Shown one piece after another: positions 32,802-43,824 of a stretch of 64,000 bases of DNA (its first letter is position 1; every line of letters begins with the position of its first letter). Under the pieces are notes generated by a model, which saw nothing but the letters and a program-made list of their open reading frames with translations, did no database searches and had not been told where the DNA came from. This DNA comes from Selaginella moellendorffii. Its lineage: Eukaryota > Streptophyta > Lycopodiopsida > Selaginellales > Selaginellaceae. Both the position numbers and the translations under genes were made by a program. The stretch spans positions 598,507 through 662,506 of the forward strand of contig NW_003314353.1 in assembly GCF_000143415.4 (NCBI RefSeq), given 5' to 3'.

Positions 32802-34915
32802 AGTAAAAAGAGCCAAATTGACTCTTATTTCTCACTAGTTTCTTCATGGCCTTCTACTGTATCAACTAGTAGTCAACAACAGTCTCTTCTATCTCAAGAT
32901 GCTCATCCAAGTGAGCCACATGCTAGTGATGATTAAATGAAGGTGCTTAGTAGGAAATGGCGTGCTGAATGGGGTCTTGTGCATCCTTGGAGCAAGCTTG
33001 TGAGAGATCTATTAGAAGGATGAAGCTATAAAAAGGGCCTATGGACATTGCATGTGAAAAATGACTCAATGAAGAAGAGGAGAGAATTCTTCAGGTGATG
33101 AAGCTGGTTCACCACTTTGTGGTAGCAATTTTTCCATTGGACAGTATAGCTTTGGAGTTCCAGAATTCCGTCTACCAGAGGCGCCAAACTTTCCTATAGG
33201 CAGCGATTATTCAGCATATGTCAATCCCGTAACAGCACATGATTTCCTCCATGCAATTCAAGATGTGGTGCAACAAAGGCTCTTTGACAACATCAGGGAG
33301 AGTCTTTTCTTCTCAGTTTTGGTAGATGAAAGTACTGACCATGGCTGTGTGTGAACAGCATTTGATCATTTATATGGTCTACTTGCTTGGAGGGAAGGAG
33401 CTACACTGTGACTTTCTGAAGCTTCTACAAGTGTAGAATGGGACATCAGAATCGATCTTTGAAACACTACAAGGTTTGCTCTTGAACATGAATTTGAGAG
33501 TAGAGAACATGATAGCCTGTGCTTCGAGTATGGTGGGCCGTAACACAGGTGTGCTCCAGAGGCTGAGAATGATTTGTCCCAAGATCATTGGCGTGCACTG
33601 CGTAGCTCACCGAGAGGCTCTTGCTGCCAAGGATGGCTTTACAACCAATCAACCAATCTTTGACGCCATCGACAAGCTAGCTGAAAAAATCAAGTCGTGG
33701 CTGGGGAAAAGCTCTTTAAGGCATAAAGAGCTAAAGGAGCTTTTACAGTCATATTGTCTTAAGGAGCTCAAGATGCTAGCAATGCATGATGTTCGTTGGC
33801 TATCTAGGGGAGAAGTGAGGCTGGTGATAGCTATGCCTGCTTTGCTTGATCAGTGGAAAATTGCAGATAAAACTCAGTACTCCAGCCTCACGACCATTCA
33901 GGTATGGTTTTTTCTAGTTAAAATTAGTGTAAGTTCTAATTTAAACTATCATTTTAGGTTCAGTTTTTTATTCATTTGCTAGCAGATGTTTTGGCTGAGC
34001 TGAACAAGTTGAACGTCCTTTTCCAAGCACAAATGACAAATTGCTTGGAGATTGTATCATTTCTAGATATGACAATTGAAACTTTGAAGGGGCACAAAGG
34101 ATAGTGTGAATGGAGAGCTTTCTTATGTCAAGGCTGGAGGGGATAAGTCTGTACACAAGTTATAATGCAAGCCAGTGGAGGTGAAGAACACTAGGATGTC
34201 AAGTGAACCTGCTCAATCTTCAAGTGTTGTTCCACTTGGTCTAGATTTGAATGCTCTAGGGACAGCTTTATTGCCAGCACCAACTCCAGGTTCAGTAGGA
34301 GATTGTGTGATCAAGGGCCAAGCTTATGTTCAAGCAACAGTGAACACGTTGAACACCTGTTTTCCAGATGTTACCTTCTTCAACAGCTTCAAGCTATTTA
34401 GACCAGTGTCGTAGCCTCAAGACTTTCAAGAGCGATCAACACTTACAAGAACATGGCTCAATCGGCTACTAGAGACAATCAACACTGATTCAACCATGGT
34501 GAATATTGTTGCTTGTAACAACAAACTTGATGATTTTACAGGGTTTTTAACGCGGAGCATTGGAAACAAACCAATGCATGATGCTTGGAGCTTCTGTAGC
34601 ACAAATGAAAGATGGTGGAATATGTTTCCAGGTATATATTTCTTATAAAATTTAACTTGCTTTATTATGGGTTTAATGAAGCTATTCCAACTTTGTATGG
34701 TTGTCCCTACAAATACTGCTTTATGTGAGCAAGGGTTTTCATTGTAGAACAATACTAAATCGAAGACTAAAGCCTTATTAAAGCTACATATGTTAGATGC
34801 GCTAATGATGGTGAAACTCAATAGTGAAGATCCAAGAATTATAAATTGGCATGAAGTATTTAAGGTATGGAAGAATATGAAGCAGAGGCAACCTCATACT
34901 ATTGCTACTAGTTAG
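32802..34915 (+). pseudogene. hAT transposase, copy 2, with C-terminal dimerisation region
   Basis: 32802-33770 matches copy 1. It continues with KMLAMHDVRWLSRGEV, MPALLDQWKIADKTQ and, after decayed sequence, the hAT C-terminal dimerisation signature around 34690-34830 (CEQGFSL, LLKLHMLDALMMVKLN). Stops and frame breaks, including a 2-base insertion after TDHGC, make it non-functional. It ends about 120 bases before the right inverted end at 35033. Confidence 0.8.
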
Positions 34916-35033
34916 TTTTTTTATTTGTATTCAAATGACAATTTTAATTTACAAGCTCCTTGTCATGAAACTAGTAAAAAAAAATTTTACTAGTCAAAAT
35001 TTTTTTAAAGTAGCTGGTCAATATTAGACCCTG

Positions 35034-35590
35034 GTGTGGAGAACGAAGACGACATTACCAGACGGTGCTCAACCTCGAGACCAAGCCATACGACATCCTC
35101 CACAATTTGGAGAATCAAAAGCCAAGCATCACTTTTGCTCAGCTCTTGCAGCTGGCTCCAGGGTCACCATGGCTGTCAAGGAGCACCGGGAAGCAATTGT
35201 GAACGCAGCCTGGCCAATGATTGATCTGGATACACCTGTGATTGATGCTAAGATTGTGGGCGAGAGGCTCTGAGAGTGTGTGATTGACAGGGGCTCAGCT
35301 ATTAATGTGATGCCGGAGGCCATGGTATCCAAGTTGGAGCTGGATGCACCTACACCAATTCATTTCAAGGTCCGCATGGCAAATCAGTTGCGTTCCAAGC
35401 CAATCGGGGTCATTATGGGAGTGAAAACTGAGATTGCAAGTTTCACCTTCTTTGTCGATTACGTAGTGTTGAGAATGGAAGGAGGTACCCCGATGGATTA
35501 CCTGGGAAGACCATGGCTGCGCCAGGCACAGGTGGAACAGAGCTGGAGGACCGGTTTCATCACACTTGGGGATGGCAGCAACACTTGAAT
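35034..35590 (+). pseudogene. Gag tail and aspartic protease relic (same element as 24225-25124)
   Basis: KPYDILHNLENQKPS and ITFAQLLQLAPGSPW are typical of gag-protease linkers of some plant gypsy elements. The protease core follows (IDRGSAINVMP, then MDYLGRPWLRQAQ), with R in place of the usual T/S/G after the catalytic Asp. One TGA (35271-35273) interrupts the frame. Sequence to about 35900 is further decayed. Confidence 0.65.
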
Positions 35591-35905
35591 GATTCAAGTT
35601 GCGATGAAGAGTAAATTGGTGGCGACTCCGATTGGACTGGAGGTTGATGCAGGGATGATGGTAGTGATACCACTTCTGGAACAGCCTCCGGACCAGAGGA
35701 AAACAATGTGTTGAGCATGATCAGCCAGTGCAGCTCTCTTGAGAATTGCTCATCAAGGGCATTCCGGTTACGAGCCTCTGGTGCTGTCCCCAATGAAGGA
35801 AGACACATTGAGCGAGTGCCTGCATCATTGGTCACAAGGAGGTGAAGTCGGGCGTGGCATGGTGAAGGTGCAATATGAGGGGGAAACTGAGCAAGCTTGG
35901 GTTTT

Positions 35906-36924
35906 TCCTTGAGCATTTTCTTGGGTGGCCTCTCTGGCACCATTCGAGTCCATGTTTACTCCTACCCAAGGCCCCTTAGCCCCGGTCTCAACCTCAAGTC
36001 AGTTTGGAAGCACTATTGGAGAGTTCTTTCAAGACTAGTTCCTAGATATCACTATCCCTATTATACTTTTGGAACCCCTTGTATCCCCCCCCCCCCCTCA
36101 GGAGACACACGCTTTGGGCTTTCACTTGATGACTTGTATTAGTATTTGGACTCGGTGTTGGACTTGATCTCGGTCTCAGACTTAATCTTGAACTCGATCT
36201 CGGATCCGACCTCAGACTCTATCTCAGACTCCATCTCGGATCTCGAACTCGGTCTCGATTTTGGTCTTAGACTCAGTCTCAAACTTATTCTCGGAGTTGG
36301 TCTCAGACTTGATCTCAGACTTGGTCTCAAACTCGGTCTCAAAGTTGGTCTCGGACTCAATCTCGGACTTGGTCTCATCTAATGAACTCTTTATCATTTT
36401 GGTCTTGCTTTCGAGGATCCTTTAGCCTTCAACATCTCAGGGAGTTGGTTCCTTACAACTAACCCCTTAAGGTATCGTAGGCTAAAGGATCTATAAAATC
36501 ATGACTGGAACGATAAAGAGTTCATCAATATTGAGTCTAAGATCAAGTTCGAACACCAACTCTGAGACCAAGTCAAGACCAAATTTGAGACCGAGTCCGA
36601 ATCTGAGATTGGGTCCGGATTTAAAACTAAGTCCAAGATCAACTCCAAGACCAAGTTTGAATATTAATACAAATTGTGGGGTAAAAGCCCAAAATAATCG
36701 TTTCTCAGGAGGGGTGGGGGATTGATTGTAAAAGGTTCCAAAAATATAGTAGAGATAATGAGGTCCAAGACCTAGTCTTGAAGGAACTCTCCAATAGTGC
36801 TTTCAACCGAGTTGAGGTTGAGATTGAGGGTTAATGGCCTTGGGTGGGAGTGAGCATGGATTCGAGTGCTGTTAGAGAGGCTACCCAAGAGCAACTCCCA
36901 CTCTTGGAAGGAAAATCAATTGTA
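35906..36924. repeat. Foldback with roughly 0.5-kb arms containing a minisatellite
   Basis: 35906-36453 and 36455-36924 are imperfect inverted copies centred near 36454 with almost no loop. Each arm carries a run of about 12-base TCGGACTTGATC-like units (36150-36380 in the left arm; inverted and shorter, 36530-36665, in the right arm). The arms share outer sequence such as TTGGGTGGCCTCTCT and its complement. The long ORFs here are products of the minisatellite and are not genes. Confidence 0.75.
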
Positions 36925-38099
36925 ATATTCCTAACTCATATAGAATGGTGCCCCACTAGTGCAGACCATACTTGAGCTCACGAGTTGAGCTCAATTTTCA
37001 ATTGTAAATTTAGTATAAACATTATAAACTTTAAAATTTTAAGTTTATGGCGAACCTAATAATTTAATAGCTTTCTATACATTATATAGATAAAAATGTT
37101 CTAAAAAACACTTCTTGTTCTAATAATTTAAATATTTACTACATGCAATGATAGGGATATTTGTTAGAATATAAAATAAAATATTTGCAAAAAGAGTATT
37201 CTTGTCACTTCTTTAAATTTATACTCTATGCTTTCTGGCTAGTAAATGTTAGGTTTGTCAAAATTAAAAAATTAAGATCAGTGAGAGCTCACTACTCTTA
37301 TAGAGTCTAACGAAATGCAAGGTGCAACCTACCACCAAGCACAACGCTATAGAAGAAAGACACAAGGGTCATCTTTCTTAGAAAAGCACAACGGCCACTT
37401 TTCTACACCAATTCTAGACTTTATCCAACTCAATTGTGTTAGCCCCAAAAATCAGCATCCCTTTTGGGTTGTATTATACAAACTACCTATTAAAGTTTAA
37501 GCCAACTTGAACCCTTTCACTAGTTTGAAGAAAATTTGTAGAAAATTTTCCATTCTAGAGAAAGAATGACTCTTAGTTTAGGAATACAAACTTTCAAGAC
37601 TCAACCAACTTCTTCCTACTAACAATTTTATATATGTTCACCTTAACACAGATTCTTATGACCCAATAGCATGCTTAAACATCGAACATCTTTGCTCATA
37701 TAACTGACATCTAACACCAACATCTGCAAAATGCAAAGTGAACATCCAAGGCTTAATCACGAAGACCACATCTTTGGATATCCATATTGCACTAACACTT
37801 TTCTTCACTTTCAAGATCCAATGTTAAGCCAAAATACTAACAAGAAAAATGACATGGAAAATCAAGTTCTAAGGAAAAATTCTTCATCACTCGAAGTAAC
37901 AATGCCACTTCCACTAACACAAGTGTTAGCAATGTCTAGCAATGTTAGCAATAATCTACTCCAAGTGCTAATGGATCAACTGACAAGCCATAGCAAGTGA
38001 ATGCTATAACCCTTTCCAACACCTTATGGGCAAATTCCCCAAGAAATAGGGTACTAATATAAGCTTAGCATAATGAACCACCATTAAGAATCCAATCAA
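36925..38099. other. AT-rich, nothing recognised
   Basis: Only short chance frames. The right part probably belongs to the repeat that also starts the window. Confidence 0.4.
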
Positions 38100-38844
38100 A
38101 GTTACTACAATGCTACTTCATATAAATAGACTAGCTTCACCATCAATCACTTTGGGGTTGATTATCATTTAACCAAACAACTTCGTAAACATATTGCTCA
38201 TTATTACATGGATATGATATAAAATCACAATGACTTGATCATCAATTGAGCAACACTACGAGCAACACCCATGTAATTACTTCAAAGGTTTATGTGAGCA
38301 TCAAGTGCTAACTTGATTCAACAAAATATAACACAAATGCCACACTCTACTAATAGAGACTTATAACACCCAACACTACTAACTTTTGTTCACAACACAA
38401 ACAAGCTCATGCCACTTTTTTTTTTACCAAACTCAAAACTAATCTAACACTAAGCTACTCAAGGAGCAATAGCAAAGTTCCCAAAAAAGAATTGAGCATT
38501 ATAACTCTAGTCTTCTAATAGCAAACCTAGACAAAATGGTTTAGCACTTCACCACTATCCATCCCAAGACTCACTATTTGTAAGACCACCATAACCAACA
38601 TGCATCAAGGTAGGGATTCTTGATTGCGTAATGTGAATACAAGCAATGAGCTAACACCTCGTTACAAATCATCTCTTCAAGAGAAAATGATTTACATGTT
38701 TGATTTTTTGTCCCTGACAACTCTTTTTTCAGTCTTATCTTTGACTAAACCTCAAGTTTGCATTCGCACTGCCTTCAGTCCAATCTAAGAAAAATTTATG
38801 AAAGAGCACAACAATAATTACTTAAATCAATAGACTAATCCCTA
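38100..38844. repeat. Right member of the dispersed direct repeat
   Basis: Matches 1-743 in the same orientation with scattered substitutions, 38.1 kb apart. Confidence 0.75.
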
Positions 38845-39372
38845 CGTAGCGCACTTTATCTTTCTCCCTTTAAGCCAACTGAAAAAGGGACAATTGTTTG
38901 ATAAGAGAGCCCTTAGTGGTTATTTTATCCCTATTTATCCTTCAAAGTTTCAAGGATCCACGGTGACAGTATATCCAAATCTCATCCCATGATCACATGC
39001 GTTACACTCACCTCCCCTTCAGAGATGTCAATGTCCTTATTGACTATTGACTAACAACCCCTACTGAGCCAAGGGGAACTAGCACCTCCATTTCCGCACT
39101 CAATCTACCAATCCTTCCATTGTGTAGACTAGTTATTCCATGTGAGGCAACTAATCATCCACCCATATCACAGTCCCATGGTGGATACCTTTGTCCGTGG
39201 ATACTCCACCAAGAGGAAGGATGTATGCATAGATGCCTAATACATACAATTTTAAATTTTAGGGGTAAGAATATACTTTGTTCAAGGTATATTATATTTT
39301 TAAGTAGCCACTAATCAATGGGAATTAAATATGTGCTATTTTTTCTGATAGCACATGTAGCGCACCCTATCT
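38845..39372 (-). mobile_element. TRIM-like element, second copy, truncated
   Basis: Matches 744-1265. One full LTR (38845-39005) and the interior are present, including the altered primer-site region. The second LTR stops after about 16 bases (39356-39372), where unrelated DNA begins. Confidence 0.7.
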
Positions 39373-39600
39373 CCATAGGGCATCACCTTGGAGTCTACAC
39401 CAACACTTTGGGTATGGGTTCTTTAATGTAATGTAGCTAGTATATTTGTTTGTGGTCACCTGTTAGGAGATGGCTTAGAGCTTTGTGTGAGATTCCCTAG
39501 AATATTCCACTATCAAAGTCATGAGAAGATGTTAGCATGCAAGGGTATATTCCCCTTTTTCCCTATTTTTTAAGCACACAAAAAGGATGTTTTTTTGTAA

Positions 39601-40967
39601 GGACAAATTTTGATAATCATTTATAACTGGTGGTGCCTTTGATCTTTATTCCATATTTTCTCTATGCCTACTATAATTCTTCTATTCTATGTGAGCATAT
39701 AGGACATCATCGTATGATTGAGAAGCTGTGTAGGTCTTTCTATTGGTAAAAAATGCGACGTGATGTTATCTAGTATATGAGTAGCTATGTTTGATATCAA
39801 GTTTGTAATACTCTCTTTCATGCTATAGAAGGATAGTGGGAGTTAATTGTAGTTTTTTGTTTATTTGAGTTAGTGGCATTTGATTTGATGGGGTTTTTTT
39901 TCCACGGATTGACAATGAGTATATCATTATTACTTTTGACTATTTGACTCGCTAGGTGGAAGTCAGTGCTTTTGTTAGTGCATTTGCAACTATTGTTAGA
40001 TATTTCCTTTTTAATCAAATGGTGTTTCAGCATTTTTGTCCCAAGTAAATTCTTTTGGATAATGATCCCATATTTATGGCTGAGATATTTCATGTTTTAA
40101 TGTTTTGGTTGGGGAAACACCACACTTTCATGAGTGTTTATCATCATTCACAGTCAAATGGTTTGGTGGAATGACTTGTTCAGACCTTAAAAGGGATAAT
40201 CACAAAGTATATAAACTTTCAATATTTGAATTAAAATGGCTATTTACCATCACTTCGGTATGTATATGTTATATGGGTGCAAAATTCTATTAGTGCTTCA
40301 CCATATAAACTTTTATATGGTCATAATCTAATGGAGTTAGGTTTACTTTTGTAATTGTTACGAACTAGGTTTTGGGATTAGTATTTGACAAGCATTCTTC
40401 TATTGGTTTAAGTAAAGTCTGTTGAACACCTATGCTGGATACAAATGGGATAATAACAGTGCTACAACTCCCATCATCATCCACTTAAGAATTACAAAAT
40501 AGATGTGATGTTAGTCCATTTTCCCAATCTTACAATATATGGTTTGTCTAAGGTCTTTCTTGTTTAGTAGAAGGGACTATATCAAGTGTTATGGCAAATT
40601 GGGTTGCAAGTTTATGAGGTTTAGCATGACATCTAATATGCTAATCCTTTAAAAATTGTGTATATATAGCGGCTGAAACGCTTTATACAAAGGGATCAAG
40701 AACAACTAATACCACATACAAGTCTATCAATGTTTTTAAGCCTATCCATTAAAGAACATTGACTATTTTCCATCCTTCCAAGGGGAGGGGATGATGTAAG
40801 GATTAAATGTACAATTACAATGCTATATCTTAATATTAGTGTGGTGGGATTTGATAGCTAGTGGATTGTTTTCAATCTGGACCACATGCTTCTATGTATA
40901 AGTTAGGGTTTTTGGGTTAATTAATATGCATATTTCTGTATTCCATTTCCATATTCCATGCACTCAT
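39601..40967 (+). mobile_element. Gypsy relic: integrase to 3' LTR
   Basis: Aligns with 8825-10236 of the intact element: integrase zinc region, DDE core and GPY/F part, polypurine tract, then LTR at 40794-40967. Heavily decayed by transitions and stops; 5' truncated. Confidence 0.8.
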
Positions 40968-41079
40968 GTATATATTACCTTATCTAGGTAATATACTAAT
41001 TATAGTACTATATCCATTTGGGATTAAATCTGGTAGGTTTAAACCTTAATTAATACATCAATAGCTAAAGCATTATAAT

Positions 41080-41081
<2 letters not shown>

Positions 41082-41111
<30 letters not shown>
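41082..41111. repeat. (TA)n microsatellite
   Basis: About 15 uninterrupted TA units. Confidence 0.95.
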
Positions 41112-41115
<4 letters not shown>

Positions 41116-41705
41116 TAGATCCAATTGCAACCTGGTTCTATATAAAACATTTTATAACTTTCAAGCTGTAAACATGCTGCATCATAATAATGATTTGTTG
41201 CATTAAACAGAAACATGATTTGCTTTGGTTTTTATAAGTTTTATAGAATTTCATTTTTATACTTCCATGGGCTAGAATCTATGCCCTTCATGAGAGCTCA
41301 ATGATGTAAAATTTGATAACTTAGCTTTAAGGTTCATGGCTTTGTGTTGGCATGCTATTTCAGACAATGTGAATCCTTTTAACTTAGAGGATAATATGTA
41401 GAAGTGTTGCAATTCCTCCTAATGGTTTTATGAAGATCCCAAAGCTGACAACAAAAATCCTACTATAGTTTGGGAAATTTCACTTGGTACTCTTAAAATT
41501 CTAGCTATGAAGAACTTCATCGCTTCTTTGCCACCCTGTACACTTGCAATGATTTATATTGAAAGAAAATTATAGAGAAAGTTTACGAGACAGCCATAAG
41601 ATTAGGGAATATCCTAGAATACAATAGGATATTATAGGCCTATTCCTTACACAAACGGGTCTGTGCTATTCAAAATGATTTTGCAATATTATCCAACATG
41701 AAAAA
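41112..41705. other. Intergenic, nothing recognised
   Basis: AT-rich sequence between repeats and the gene island; probably holds the 3' UTR of the thioesterase gene at its right edge. Confidence 0.4.
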
Positions 41706-42478
41706 TTATCCTTGATTTCTCATAAATAAATTAAGTATATTTCTAAAGCGCGCTGGAAATTTGATTGGTTTGTCGTTCTTGTCCAGACAAACAACAATCC
41801 TTTTAGCCTCTAACACTGGCTGCAAACAAGAAAAAACTTGAAAACCCAAAAGCAAAGGTTATAAACAAAACCAACGGACTTCTTTGTGAGGAAGCTTGTA
41901 AATGTTGTGGTCGAAAAACAGTCTCACAGCCGACGATCCAGTTATCCTAGCCGTAACAAGGAAAACATCCCCTGACTGGCATAAGTAACATTAATACCCC
42001 GGACAGATAGAAAGATCATACTTTCAAAGGGCTCAAGTACTTGATGTTGAGCTCCGCAAGCGCAAGCACAGCACCAGTCCCGGCAAGAGCCTCAGAATTG
42101 ATTCCCAGCTCTTCAAATAACTCGTGTCTTGCTGGGTGAAAATTTGGCACCTTTCAAAGCGTATGAGCAAAGGAAAAGCTTGGAACTGGATAAGCTATAC
42201 CATGGTCGCAGTAGCTCGCGTACACCGTGTTCTGTACGAGACCATAGTTGTTTAACTCGTAATCGCGCACCTTGAGCTCAATTTCATATGCTTCGCTCAT
42301 GCTGCAAGTTTAACAAATGGTGGGCTTAGTCACATTTCCGAAGGTCCACAAGAATTTACCTATGTTGCGGGCCAAAGAATTCTCCCTTGACGCTGTCCCG
42401 TGCAGATCCAATGCTGAGCGGCATCGCTAGGAAAGAGGGATCAAGAACCCTAAAATCGCGCGAAACGCTATTCGGCAT
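41706..42478 (-). CDS. ALT-like hotdog-fold acyl-ACP/acyl-CoA thioesterase
   Basis: Five exons: 42478-42360, 42301-42201, 42131-42022, 41975-41880 and 41819-41706. Introns are 46-69 bases. The sum is 540 bases, giving 179 residues. The protein has a 40-residue N-terminal extension, then [70 protein letters not shown] and [12 protein letters not shown]. These blocks match plant ALT (acyl-lipid thioesterase) proteins, single-hotdog enzymes that release fatty or keto-fatty acids, usually in plastids. The usual ELDxxG is ELNNYG here (Asp to Asn). The extension is shorter than a typical transit peptide. The intron 4 donor is weak (GTCCGT). Small exons hide it from simple ORF scans. Confidence 0.8.
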
Positions 42479-42678
42479 ATTCTAGCCCCCTTTCGGGCCC
42501 TTTTAGGGCATCGACTATGGACGGCCTGGATTGCATGACATACGAAATGTTTTTTGACAAGGCCGTATGATGATCAACAGGTGGTTGCCTCTCAATTTCT
42601 CACCGCAAATGTGTCTCGAACTTATTTCGTCTTGGTTGCCAGTCACACTGCTCATCAATGCTGCGGTCCACCAGAGAC

Positions 42679-42828
42679 TTAAATCCAGTTGAAACTTACG
42701 CGATAGACTCGTGCTGATCCTTCTCCCAAAACTTCTCCGTCGTCTCTCCTCTCCATCAGCTGAAAGGTTCTTTCGTCAGTCTTAAGACGCAGAGATTCCA
42801 TCCACCTAAAGACAAGCTCCCCGACCAT
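42679..42828 (-). CDS. Small ORF or exon of an unidentified gene
   Basis: 50-codon frame from ATG (MVGELVFRWMESLRLKTDER) to TAA, with codon use like the host genes. A good acceptor (TTTGCAG) lies 2 bases upstream. A further in-frame coding-like stretch (RRLKTISKGPGIDA) ends at a GTAC donor near 42896, so this may be the last exon of a small gene starting near 43000. A GTAAGT donor at its 3' end leaves other endings possible. Family not recognised. Confidence 0.3.
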   Translation of the reverse strand: MVGELVFRWMESLRLKTDERTFQLMERRDDGEVLGEGSARVYRVSFNWI

Positions 42829-43158
42829 GACTGCAAAGCTGAAAAAAGAAAAAGTTTTGCTTAGATACGTGTTAGCTATCGCCAGTGAAAAGTACCTGCG
42901 TCGATTCCTGGGCCTTTTGATATCGTCTTAAGTCTTCTGCGTGTCGAATCGACGAGCCGGATAACTCCAAAGCAGTCGAGGCGCCATGGCGGTCGACGTC
43001 TTCGTTTCCCTGCCTTTCCCTTCCCAGCTTCCCATTTCCCTACATAGTTTTTTCAAGGAGCTGCCATGGAGGACTACGACGTGTCCTCTCCATTATTCTG
43101 CTCCATCCATCCCCCGCAGTGCTCTGGTTTGTAGCAGCAGCAGCAGCAGCTAGAAGCG

Positions 43159-43715
43159 ATGGGGAATTGCCAGGCTTCCGACGCGGTCGCAACGCTGATA
43201 GAGTATCCCAACGGGCGGATGGAGCGCTTGTACTGGACAATCTCTGCTCGTCAGGTGATGCTACAAAATCCCGGCTACTATGTCGCAGTCTATGTGTGGC
43301 CAAAGCCTTCATCGTCTCCAAAACGGAAGCCCAAAATGAAAATCCTGCCCCCCTCGGCTATACTTGCCACTGGCAACTGCTACCGGCTCATCAGCTTTGA
43401 AGGTCAGTGTCGTTGGATCCTTGACAGAGTGCTGAACCTGGCCTTGCAGAAGTACTAAACAACTTCTCCAGTAGGAAAACTGGCACCAGTCGAGTAAGTG
43501 GCATGGTCGATGCAGCATTTCTAACAGCACCGGATTCCTCCAAGTCAGGCACGGGGTCTCAGGTAGTCGAGCTGTTTGAGAAATCCACCATATGATTCTG
43601 TTCCTTCCTCGTTGTGTAGTTCCAAACTTTTCCAGATGCCCGTGAGCTAGGAATGGGCATGTCGATTGCGAAGCCATGGAGGCCCTCACTAAAGAGTATT
43701 GCCGAGACTATGTGA
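43159..43715 (+). CDS. PADRE-domain (DUF4228) protein
   Basis: Three exons: 43159-43402, 43450-43562 and 43620-43715; the sum is 453 bases, giving 150 residues. MGNCQASDAVATLIEYPNGR and MERLYWTISARQVMLQNPG are the hallmark start of plant PADRE/DUF4228 proteins. The N-terminal MGNC also offers N-myristoylation (Gly2) and palmitoylation (Cys4), so membrane attachment is likely. The C-terminal motif WRPSLKSIAE is also typical. These plant-specific proteins are linked to biotic and abiotic stress responses; biochemical function is unknown. Length is usual for the family. It converges on RBR, with 109 bases between stops. Confidence 0.88.
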
Positions 43716-43824
43716 AGGTGAACGTGTCCGTTGAAATCTTGTACATAATATCTGCAGCATAGACTTGGTTGACAAGAAAATTCAAAATAACAATGGTACT
43801 TTACCGTCTCTTTAGAGTTCAAAA

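Larger units (their letters stand above)
25125..35033. mobile_element. 9.9-kb hAT-bounded block carrying host-type genes
   Basis: The left end CAGTGTATAATATTGAC (25125) and the inverted right end (35033 back to about 35010, reading CAGGGTCTAATATTGAC) match at 16 of the first 20 bases, as hAT inverted ends do. hAT transposase pieces lie at both ends (26130-27096 and 32802-34915). On either side the interrupted gypsy relic continues. The 8-base flanks (CTGGAGAG and GTGTGGAG) agree at only 5 positions. Between the transposase pieces lie a small spliced ORF, two unidentified genes and UPF0496 and PPR remnants. Assembly error is possible because of the N gap. Confidence 0.5.

Noticed and set aside
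36139-36382. Arg/Ser/Pro-rich and Leu/Asp-rich ORFs on both strands
   Set aside because: Products of the 12-base minisatellite, which has no stops in several frames.
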